A program made the translations under genes and the position numbers. Of a stretch of 7,700 nt of DNA, positions 1 to 4,455 are shown piece after piece. The notes under the pieces are model-generated. The model made no database searches and was not told where the DNA came from. It worked only from the letters and a program-made list of their open reading frames with translations. Origin of the DNA: Veillonellaceae bacterium (GTDB lineage: Bacteria; Bacillota_C; Negativicutes; UBA1444); assembly GCA_012798135.1 (NCBI GenBank), contig JAAZNU010000256.1:1-7700 (forward strand), given 5' to 3'. Numbering within the stretch: position 1 is the stretch's first letter; each line of letters begins with the position of its first letter.

Positions 1-345
1 CGACCCGCTCCCCGGCTCCAGCACCCGCCCCTGGCGGAGGCCGAGGTCCGTCAGGGTCTGCCACATGGCGTCCACGAACGCGGCATCCGTGTAGTGCGCG
101 TTGATCGTGGTCCGCCGCGCCGCCCGGTAGCCGTCCTCGCCGACCAGGGTGCGTAGCTCGTCCCGCTCCGCCGCCCACCGGGGGTCGGCGTCGTCGAAGA
201 ACCGGGGCACCGCGCCCCACCCGGTCCACCCCGCCACCGTCGTGAGGGTCTCCGGGGTGCGGGGCAGGGTGCCGTCCTCCAGCGCCTGGAGGGTGCGCAG
301 CGCCTCCATGTTCCGCCGCGCCCGGCCGACCTCCCCCACCCCCAC
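1..345 (-). CDS. Large N6-adenine DNA methylase / SNF2-helicase-type protein, N-terminal part only
   Basis: This is the beginning of a large gene that leaves the window at position 1. The readable residues carry landmarks of the very long methylase-helicase proteins found on actinobacterial mobile elements. In order these are an ARRNMEALRTLQALE helix, GWTGWGAVPRFFD, ARRTTINAHYTD, and then RVLEPGSGS at about 27-1, which fits SAM-binding motif I of an N6-adenine methyltransferase. In this family (known from memory of homologues, not searched) the methylase is followed by a DEAD/SNF2 helicase; that part lies outside. The start is uncertain. GTG at 345 is chosen because it follows the upstream gene without a long overlap. 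TTG 348 and ATG 309 are in frame. However, the similar-looking residues FDRAQAPS just upstream (about 381-349) suggest a start further out, and the frame stays open to ATG 810. Family call fairly sure, start not. Confidence 0.72.
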   Translation of the reverse strand, partial: MGVGEVGRARRNMEALRTLQALEDGTLPRTPETLTTVAGWTGWGAVPRFFDDADPRWAAERDELRTLVGEDGYRAARRTTINAHYTDAAFVDAMWQTLTDLGLRQGRVLEPGSGS

Positions 346-348
346 CAA

Positions 349-810
349 CGACGGCGCCTGAGCGCGATCAAACCTGCCCTCGACGACATCACCGGCGTCG
401 GCAATGTCGGGGACGTCGGCTACGGGGTGGGCGTCTCCTCGGGGTCCTGGTCCGGTTCGTCGTCGAACTCCCGGATCGCGTACACCCGCTCCCCGAGGAT
501 CTTCTCCTCGGCCATCAGCTTGTCCATGTTCAGCCGGCCCACCTTCTCCAGGTAGTCCTCGCCCGGCCGGTCCGGTTGCCTCAGGTCGAACGCGAGGTCC
601 ACGATCTCGTCCGCCAAGGTCTCCCCCAAGGTCGAAGAGAACTCCTCGGGATTCTGCAGAGCCCGGTAGGCCTCCGGTCGCCACCTCTGCCAGTGGGTCA
701 TCGCGATCCTGCCGTACTTGTTCATCCCGAGCCTCCTCGCTCGCTCCCCACAGGGCCTCCAGGTCGAAGGCCAACTGGTCTCCGGCCGTACCCGCCACTC
801 GTCGGACCAT
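349..810 (-). other. Uninterrupted open frame in phase with the methylase, overlapping another gene
   Basis: The methylase reading frame has no stop from 348 back to ATG 810 (first upstream stop is TGA at 897-895). ATG 810 has a good ribosome site, GGGGGGAG at 825-818, about seven bases away. Its first ~30 codons (MVRRVAGTAGDQLAFDLEAL, then WGASEEARDEQ) look like real coding sequence. From about 720 to 425 the frame gives Gly/Arg-rich, shadow-like protein, because the 101-residue gene occupies another frame there. Near 420 it again looks real (DVPDIADAGDVVEGRFDRAQ). Either the methylase starts at 810 and truly overlaps a gene, or a short gene and the methylase were joined by the loss of a stop or by an indel. 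Confidence 0.4.
420..725 (-). CDS. Conserved-type 101-residue protein of an actinobacterial mobile element, function unknown
   Basis: I recognise the pattern (MNKYGRIAMTHW near the N-terminus, then PEEFSSTLGE, DRPGEDYLEKVGRLNM and an AEEKILGE helix) as a small protein commonly placed next to the large methylase/helicase in actinobacterial elements. No biochemical role is known to me. It is soluble, mostly helical and acidic at the C-terminus (FDDEPDQDPEE), with no signal peptide, membrane segment or Cys. ATG 725 is supported by a GAGGAGG ribosome site at 738-732, six bases upstream. It also overlaps the stop of the preceding ORF as ATGA, which implies translational coupling. The TAG stop at 422-420 lies beside the start of the methylase coding region. 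The gene reads as real; its function does not follow from sequence. Confidence 0.75.
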   Translation of the reverse strand: MNKYGRIAMTHWQRWRPEAYRALQNPEEFSSTLGETLADEIVDLAFDLRQPDRPGEDYLEKVGRLNMDKLMAEEKILGERVYAIREFDDEPDQDPEETPTP

Positions 811-1066
811 ACGTCTGCTCCCCCCTGCCGACCACGCCCTCGGCGCGACCGGAATTCGTCCCGTTTCGGGACCGTTTGACCCTCTCAGGGCCGCTCAGCG
901 CACCCGAACCACCCCACCAGGGCCTCTCGCCGGCGGTGATGTTGTCCCAGACGCCCTCAGCGCTCACCCCGCCGTCGCCGCGGAGTGCTTGGCCGCGATT
1001 GTTGTGATTGCTACCAATCACCACATTCACAGCATTGCCAGCATTGAGAGGAATGGGAGCGTTCAT
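722..1066 (-). CDS. Hypothetical 114-residue ORF with Asn-rich tripeptide-repeat N-terminus (doubtful)
   Basis: ATG 1066 overlaps the stop of the Fic-like gene (ATGA), and the TGA stop at 724-722 overlaps the start of the 101-residue gene in the same way. The ORF therefore sits exactly in the operon slot. The N-terminus is unusual: after MNAPIPL come six three-residue units, NAG NAV NVV IGS NHN NRG, encoded by DNA with a 9-bp period and much lower GC than its surroundings. The middle (VSAEGVWDNITAGERPWWGG) has G/C-rich third positions. The last 50 residues are Gly/Arg-rich and look like a shadow, and ATG 810 of another frame lies inside. I know no family. The NVVIG segment loosely recalls amyloid or RHIM-like signalling motifs, but this is weak. 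It may be untranslated. Confidence 0.33.
   Translation of the reverse strand: MNAPIPLNAGNAVNVVIGSNHNNRGQALRGDGGVSAEGVWDNITAGERPWWGGSGALSGPERVKRSRNGTNSGRAEGVVGRGEQTYGPTSGGYGRRPVGLRPGGPVGSERGGSG
858..872. repeat. Short perfect inverted repeat, 6-bp arms, 3-base centre
   Basis: GTCCCG and CGGGAC flank TTT. It lies about 50 bp upstream of ATG 810 on the minus strand, so it could be a small operator or mRNA hairpin. It is short enough to occur by chance in GC-rich DNA. Confidence 0.3.
1004..1021. repeat. Perfect 7-bp inverted repeat next to a 9-bp-period direct repeat
   Basis: GTGATTG, CTAC, CAATCAC form a perfect palindrome inside an AT-richer patch. Just beside it CAGCATTG occurs twice at 1030-1037 and 1039-1046, one period of the 9-bp repeat that encodes the tripeptide units of the minus-strand ORF. 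The patch may be an operator or hairpin rather than protein-coding. Confidence 0.35.
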
Positions 1067-1685
1067 CTTCCGAGTCCGGTCGGCAAGCGGCCCTGCTTGG
1101 TCCAGACCCGGTCGCGCCACCACTGGTCCTCCACCGCCCGCCGATCCGCGAACGCTTGGGTGGTCGGGGTGGGGTCGCTGACGGCGGCGAGCACCTCCCG
1201 GGTCGGAGCGAGCTCGGCGTGGTCCCGTTCAGCCTGCAACGCCTCTCCGTCGACGGACAACGCCCGGTGGATCGCCAACGCGACCCCTGGCCCCGAGTGT
1301 GCGCGATACGTCCCGTCGGGGTCGCGGGTCACCGCCGAGACCGCCAGCGGGCCCGACGGCCACCCCATCGCCTCCACATCCAGGCTGTACGGCCCAACCG
1401 AGGCGACGTCGGCGAGGAACTCCCGGGCGGTGACGCCGTTGCCAATCACGAAGGGGTGGGCGTACTCCAGCAGGGCGTGGATTTCGCCGGCGCGCCACGC
1501 GAAGTTTCCACGTCCCCGTAGGCCGGGTAGTTGCGGTCGCCGGCGCGCAGGTCCCGGACCCGCAGCGCGACGGTGAACTTCTCCACCAGGGCCAACGCCT
1601 GCGGGTCCCGGATGCCCGGGAGGTTCACCAGGGTGGTGTCGAATGGCGGATCGTACGTGTAGTCCGACCAGGTCCCCCCTGCCAT
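1063..1685 (-). pseudogene. Fic/DOC-family AMP-transferase-like toxin, frameshifted and with degenerate FIC motif
   Basis: Fic proteins transfer AMP or related groups to target proteins using a motif HPFx(D/E)GN(G/K)R. The first frame starts at ATG 1685 (MAGGTWSDYTYDPPFD, then LPGIRDPQALALVEKF, typical of Fic N-termini) and runs to about 1506. There it loses sense and stops at 1446. The continuation is in the next frame from about 1506: NFAWRAGEIHALLEY, then HPFVIGNGVTAREFL, ending at 1063. One extra A in the GGAAAC at 1509-1504 would join them into about 206 residues. The FIC motif has Ile for the acidic residue and Val for the Arg, so activity is doubtful even if repaired. The segment normally found between the WAG and HPF motifs seems missing. 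The start lies five bases after the antitoxin-like stop. Sequencing error or -1 ribosomal frameshifting are alternatives to decay. Confidence 0.55.
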
Positions 1686-1690
1686 GTCGG

Positions 1691-1930
1691 TCAGCTTTTC
1701 CCGGTGGCCAGGGTGTGGGCGCGGGCGCGCGCCCATTCCACGTACCCGTCCCGGGACAGGGCGCCGCGGGAGACGTCGGTCAGGGCCTTGACCTCCTCGA
1801 ACCCGACTTCCCAGCCGAACTCCCCCATCGAGGACAGCGCACGGACCGTCGCGGCGACCTCCCGCTCGCCCAGGCCCTCGAACAGTTCCGGCCACCGCGC
1901 GGTGAACGAGGCCTTCTGTGCCGCGTTCAT
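1691..1930 (-). CDS. Small VbhA-type antitoxin-like protein (79 residues)
   Basis: The protein precedes the Fic-like gene by five bases, the usual place of a Fic antitoxin. These antitoxins block Fic proteins with a helix bearing (S/T)xxxE(G/N). Residues 33-38 read SSMGEF: Ser33 and Glu37 fit, but Phe replaces Gly/Asn, followed by Gly39. The C-terminal helices (ALTDVSRGALSRDGYVEWAR, 49-68) resemble the end of VbhA-like proteins. The N-terminal WPELFEGL (13-20) and spacing match the gene immediately upstream, so the two are paralogues. ATG 1930 has AGGTGG at 1943-1938, seven bases away, and overlaps the previous stop as ATGA. Longer in-frame starts exist but lose this coupling. Cytoplasmic. 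The antitoxin assignment is inferred from position and a partial motif. Confidence 0.6.
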   Translation of the reverse strand: MNAAQKASFTARWPELFEGLGEREVAATVRALSSMGEFGWEVGFEEVKALTDVSRGALSRDGYVEWARARAHTLATGKS

Positions 1931-2115
1931 GCCACTGCCACCTGTCGTGAGTGGCGGGCCCGGGCGGTCAGCTCGGCCACCACGTCCCGGGTGACCGTCA
2001 GGCCGTGGGCGCGGCGTACCACCAACGCCCACACGACCGAATCGCGTGCGTGGTCGTCGAGGCCGGCGTACAACTCCGGCCACAACACATCCAAATACCC
2101 CGTCGTCCTCGACAT
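1927..2115 (-). CDS. Small protein, first gene of the minus-strand operon, paralogue of the next gene (62 residues)
   Basis: The first gene of the operon encodes 62 residues with no signal peptide or membrane segment. WPELYAGL at 12-19, AL at 30-31, Gly at 38 and the helix RDVVAELTARA at 43-53 line up without gaps with the 79-residue downstream protein, but this copy lacks the last helix and the SxxxE element. It may be a diverged duplicate of the antitoxin-like gene, a partner subunit or an autoregulator. ATG 2115 is well supported by AGGAGG at 2127-2122, six bases upstream, and its TGA overlaps the next ATG. It probably sets translation of the whole operon through coupling. Function unknown. 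Confidence 0.6.
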   Translation of the reverse strand: MSRTTGYLDVLWPELYAGLDDHARDSVVWALVVRRAHGLTVTRDVVAELTARARHSRQVAVA

Positions 2116-2353
2116 GAAGCCCCTCCTGCTCGGTGTCGGCGCCAGAGTAACCCGACCCCACGACGAGCCGCTGACGCCATCCACAGACCACCGAGCCAGA
2201 CTCAACGCTCGTAATCGAAGTGATCCCCCCACCGGAACGGAGGCTGCCGAGCTGTGCCGCCGATCAGCGAGGCCGCTTCTGGCCTTGGCAGCAGCTGCCA
2301 GCATCACGGGGCGCGCCCAAAGGGGTGTCAGTGCGGCGCGATAGGTTCGTTTC
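2116..2353. promoter_or_regulatory. Divergent intergenic spacer between the minus-strand operon and the Cys-rich gene
   Basis: No convincing ORF lies here. The strong AGGAGG at 2127-2122 belongs to the minus-strand operon. A small inverted repeat, TGGCAG-CAG-CTGCCA, lies at 2286-2300, about 55 bp before the plus-strand start. Promoters for both directions must lie in or near this stretch if the genes are expressed, but I see no clear -35/-10 pair. Confidence 0.4.
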
Positions 2354-2866
2354 GTGCCGATAAAGCAAAACCCATTCGGAGTAGGTTTCTCCGGAGACAA
2401 CTGGACGAACAAGGCCGGGCGGTGCGAATGTTGCACGCTGCCGTTTTCGGCAACTGTTCACGCTCAAGAGCCCGTCCCACGATGGTGCCCGGAATGTCGA
2501 GGACACTACGCGGTCCAAGATGAGTCTGTGGAGAGGAAGGTCGAGCGGCTCACCAACCACGAGGGCCGGCTGCTTACCTATCTCGGGCAGGCTCGGGACG
2601 CTGCCAACCGGCTTCAGACAGAGGTCAACGAGCGCCGCGCACAGACCAAGTCAGCGCTCCGTAGCCGCGAGGAGTGGCGCGCGGTTCTGACTGAGGTGGC
2701 CACACTCCATAACCAGGGCGTCGACGGCAGGAAGTGTGAGTGTGGCGTCCAGTGGCCCTGCGAAACATGGCAGGTACTCCAGCAGGATCGGCGCATCGCT
2801 AGAGAAGTGAACACGCGCCAGTACCGCGACCTCATTAACGAGACAGGGCGATTCGAACTCTGGTGA
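2354..2866 (+). CDS. Cys-rich coiled-coil protein with N-terminal zinc-ribbon-like knuckles (170 residues)
   Basis: I do not recognise the family. The N-terminus has CECC at 24-27 and CPEC at 45-48, a spacing that suggests a four-Cys zinc site. Residues about 55-118 are charged and heptad-like (ERKVERLTNHEGRLLTYLGQ onward), a probable coiled coil. A second Cys cluster, CEC at 128-130 and Cys136 (WPCETW), follows, then a basic helix ending in FELW. There is no signal or membrane segment, so it is probably cytoplasmic and might bind nucleic acid or multimerise. GTG 2354 is the only plausible start before the first Cys cluster; its ribosome site is weak (AGG at 2343-2345). Lower GC than the protease gene and the position between element-like genes suggest accessory DNA. 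It is convergent with the next gene, 35 bp away. Confidence 0.65.
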   Translation: MPIKQNPFGVGFSGDNWTNKAGRCECCTLPFSATVHAQEPVPRWCPECRGHYAVQDESVERKVERLTNHEGRLLTYLGQARDAANRLQTEVNERRAQTKSALRSREEWRAVLTEVATLHNQGVDGRKCECGVQWPCETWQVLQQDRRIAREVNTRQYRDLINETGRFELW

Positions 2867-2901
2867 CTCCATCCATCCCGATCCAAGCGCATGTAGCGCG
2901 A

Positions 2902-3678
2902 CTACCCTTGGCGGGGGATGGTTCTCGGTGTGAAGGTCTTGAGTCGCTCTTGGTGCAGTTCATAGATGTTACGTTCACGCTCGACAGCGGAGTCGTCTTT
3001 GACAGACTTCTTGGTGATAGTCAGTAATCCCATTTCTTTGAGCTCACCGGCAGCGCGTGCCCAGGTAGCGTCAGACAGACCGTAGAGCTCCCTGCGATAG
3101 CGGTCCGTCCAGCCTCGGTTGCTCCTACTCGTCGTGAGCTCATTAAGAACGAGGTACAACGCCAGCGCGCGCCCACTGAGGACGCAGATCCAGCCATTGC
3201 TCCACAGTTCAATCGGAAGAGAGAGGTACCTCTTACCTTCACCGCGTCCCGGCCAAGGCTTCAGGACGAGTGGGTGAGGGACCCTCCTTGGGTCGAGAAT
3301 CTGCACCTGAGGAAGGCTGCGCCGGTCGCCCTTCTCGGCAAGGAAGCCGGCGTTTTTGAGCCACCGTGTAGCCGCCTGAATGCGACGCGCACCTTTCCCG
3401 TCCGGATCTGGAAGCGCGAGAGCACGAGCGGCCTCCGAGGAGTGAAACTGGCGGGTCTCATAAGGCTTCCTCGTCGCCCTCATCACGTACGTGAGAAAGA
3501 GCTTCAGACGAACCTCACCGCTGCGTCCTCCACCGAGGAGCCGAGCAAGTGGCGTATCCGATCCTCCCTTCACGAACTCAAGCGGCAACGCAACACTGGA
3601 GCGGCGCCGCGCTCTGTCCACGAGTGACTGGAGAGCCGCGTGAGCCTCGGCCCATGCAACATCGGTGGGGTCCACCAA
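2902..3678 (-). CDS. Probable tandem winged-helix DNA-binding protein (258 residues)
   Basis: No specific family is recognised. Two segments each look like a winged helix. In residues about 45-127, RLKLFLTYVMRATR and HSSEAARALALP lead to RIQAATRWLKNAGFL and a strand QVQIL. In 150-225, YLSLPIELW and SGRALALYLVLNEL lead to SDATWARAAGELKEMGLLTI. The second has the classic turn-recognition-helix-wing order. Two winged helices in one chain recall plasmid Rep proteins, but a transcription regulator is equally possible. The protein is basic and soluble. The start is TTG 3678 or the adjacent GTG 3675; AGGAG at 3689-3685 lies six or nine bases away. Three GGGRTA repeats 40-80 bp upstream of the start could be its own binding sites. 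It converges on the Cys-rich gene and has no operon partner here. Confidence 0.65.
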   Translation of the reverse strand: MVDPTDVAWAEAHAALQSLVDRARRRSSVALPLEFVKGGSDTPLARLLGGGRSGEVRLKLFLTYVMRATRKPYETRQFHSSEAARALALPDPDGKGARRIQAATRWLKNAGFLAEKGDRRSLPQVQILDPRRVPHPLVLKPWPGRGEGKRYLSLPIELWSNGWICVLSGRALALYLVLNELTTSRSNRGWTDRYRRELYGLSDATWARAAGELKEMGLLTITKKSVKDDSAVERERNIYELHQERLKTFTPRTIPRQG

Positions 3679-3728
3679 GGTCGACTCCTAACTTCGGGTC
3701 GCTTGCTGACGAGGGGGAAGCAATAGCG

Positions 3729-3752
3729 GGGGTAGCCGGGATAACTGGGGTA
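3729..3752. repeat. Three GGGRTA repeats at exact 9-bp spacing upstream of the winged-helix gene
   Basis: GGGGTA (3729-3734), GGGATA (3738-3743) and GGGGTA (3747-3752) are spaced 9 bp apart, just under one helical turn. They lie between the winged-helix gene start and the plus-strand promoter candidate. This suggests an operator or a mini-iteron; three short units could also be coincidence. An 8-bp palindrome TGACGTCA follows at 3755-3762. Confidence 0.4.
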
Positions 3753-3782
3753 TATGACGTCACGCGAGCGACGACGAAACCC

Positions 3783-3811
3783 TTGACAAAACTGGTATCT
3801 CGGTCTGCTAC
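3783..3811 (+). promoter_or_regulatory. Candidate plus-strand promoter, TTGACA - 17 - TGCTAC
   Basis: A perfect -35 consensus TTGACA at 3783-3788 is followed after 17 bases by TGCTAC (3806-3811), a weak -10. The region is lower in GC than its surroundings. Transcription would begin near 3818 and run into the hairpin and small ORF at 3986-4119. The same site read on the minus strand (TTGTCA) could serve the winged-helix gene, but no -10 is clear. Confidence 0.4.
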
Positions 3812-3961
3812 CTCAGTCTATTACCGACTCTACATGCCTCAGAGACAACTCACACACACATCAGCTACTGATGTTAGATACTTCCACTGATGCTGGCTCA
3901 ATCGTCAGGGAACGACCCAAGAGTTCGTAGCGGCGAACGGTCGATTGGTGTTTTCTAGGAG

Positions 3962-4042
3962 ATGTCCAACCGGACGCACAACAAACGACGGCAGCTCCAC
4001 GGATTGCGCCCGTGGGCTGCCGTCGAGGATGGAAGGGGGTGA
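3962..4042 (+). CDS. Possible 26-residue leader ORF spanning the hairpin (weak)
   Basis: ATG 3962 directly abuts AGGAG (3957-3961), which is too close for a good ribosome site. The ORF reads a basic start (MSNRTHNKRR), then LHGLRPWAAVEDGRG, and stops at TGA 4040-4042, five bases before the ATG of the 23-residue ORF. It spans the hairpin at 3986-4025, the arrangement of a translated leader over an attenuator. It may simply be untranslated. Confidence 0.22.
   Translation: MSNRTHNKRRQLHGLRPWAAVEDGRG
3986..4025 (+). promoter_or_regulatory. Strong RNA hairpin, 16-bp stem with a single bulge, ahead of the small ORF
   Basis: CGACGGCAGC (3986-3995), a bulged T (3996) and CCACGG (3997-4002) pair with CCGTGG (4010-4015) and GCTGCCGTCG (4016-4025) around a 7-base loop. 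It ends six bases before the GGAAGGGGG ribosome site of the small ORF. There is no T-run, so an attenuator, mRNA-stabilising hairpin or part of a small RNA is as likely as a simple terminator. Confidence 0.55.
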
Positions 4043-4047
4043 TCAAG

Positions 4048-4119
4048 ATGCTCAAGGGATTCAAGCTGACCATTCGTCTCAATCGTCACCAGCTGACCAT
4101 CACCCTCGAGCCGTGGTAG
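4048..4119 (+). CDS. Small 23-residue ORF with internal 9-residue duplication
   Basis: This ORF has one of the better ribosome sites in the window, GGAAGGGGG at 4031-4039, eight bases before ATG 4048; an in-frame GTG at 4039 is an alternative start. After MLKGF the protein consists of two units, KLTIRLNRH and QLTITLEPW. The DNA shows the same duplication: AGCTGACCAT at 4064-4073 and 4091-4100, 27 bp apart. Alternating hydrophobic and polar residues with a turn between the units suggest a small beta-hairpin, not a membrane helix. A strong hairpin lies before it and a perfect 10-bp hairpin just after its TAG, so it could be its own short transcript. No family is known to me; it could be a leader peptide, a small toxin or antitoxin-like peptide, or chance. 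Confidence 0.45.
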   Translation: MLKGFKLTIRLNRHQLTITLEPW

Positions 4120-4122
4120 CTG

Positions 4123-4152
4123 AGGGGTGAGACAACCATCCATCTCACCCCT
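4123..4152 (+). terminator. Perfect 10-bp hairpin four bases after the small ORF stop
   Basis: AGGGGTGAGA (4123-4132) pairs fully with TCTCACCCCT (4143-4152) around a 10-base loop. There is no T-tract after it, which is common for actinobacterial terminators. It probably ends the short transcript containing the 23-residue ORF. Confidence 0.55.
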
Positions 4153-4183
4153 ATTCCAGCGCGACAAGGGCTCGTCAGGCAAC

Positions 4184-4227
4184 TCCTCCTCGTTCTCCCC
4201 AGTCTTGGGATTGGGGGACGAGGAGGA
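4184..4227. terminator. Second terminator-like hairpin
   Basis: TCCTCCTCGT (4184-4193) pairs with ACGAGGAGGA (4218-4227). Five further pairs, two of them G-U, extend it inward (4194-4198 with 4213-4217), leaving a 14-base loop. It follows the first hairpin closely and would back it up. One arm contains a GGAGG sequence. Confidence 0.45.
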
Positions 4228-4295
4228 ACTCTGCTAGTCCGCCTCCCATCAGCTACGGGCGTGGTGGTGGAGTCACAGGCCTGCCCGGGGCGGGT

Positions 4296-4329
4296 CATCT
4301 GGTGTCCCTCGATTGTGGGACACCAGATG
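4296..4329. repeat. Perfect 13-bp inverted repeat, 8-base centre, upstream of the protease gene
   Basis: CATCTGGTGTCCC (4296-4308) and its exact complement GGGACACCAGATG (4317-4329) flank TCGATTGT. It lies 127 bp before the protease start. The length and perfection make it a good operator candidate for a dimeric regulator, or a third hairpin insulating the protease gene. The rest of the interval to the gene holds only small hairpins (GCGACA/TGTCGC at 4414-4429) and no clear promoter. Confidence 0.5.
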
Positions 4330-4444
4330 CTGGGACGGCCCGATGTATTGTTCGCTGGCCGGCGCCGGTGGGTTCTACGGTTGTGCTGGCGGAGCTTGTC
4401 CGCCGTCTCTTGTGCGACACGGGTGTCGCGCTCCCCTTGGGAAT

Positions 4445-4449
4445 GAGGG
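4445..4449 (+). promoter_or_regulatory. Ribosome binding site fixing the protease start
   Basis: GAGGG lies six bases before ATG 4456. An in-frame TGA at 4444-4446 excludes any earlier start except the directly adjacent GTG 4453, so the signal-peptide N-terminus is secure. Confidence 0.7.
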
Positions 4450-4455
4450 TCTGTG

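Noticed and set aside
51..404. 117-codon minus-strand open frame starting TTG 404
   Set aside because: Arg/Trp/Gly-rich shadow of the methylase frame, whose conserved motifs (GWTGWGAVP, NAHYTD) lie in another phase.
404..1576. 390-codon plus-strand open frame
   Set aside because: Pro/Arg/Ser-rich, no motif, and it mirrors several minus-strand genes with proper ribosome sites and recognisable motifs; a GC-rich shadow.
1643..2344. 233-codon plus-strand open frame
   Set aside because: Runs antisense to the antitoxin-like pair, has no ribosome site or family pattern, and crosses the divergent spacer.
2846..2880. tRNA-like T-loop sequence GATTCGAACTC
   Set aside because: It encodes the last residues RFELW of the Cys-rich protein, and no acceptor, D or anticodon arms can be paired around it.
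3755..3762. TGACGTCA palindrome as a CRE-type site
   Set aside because: An 8-bp palindrome is expected by chance and the CREB-type regulator is eukaryotic; noted only as context for the GGGRTA array.
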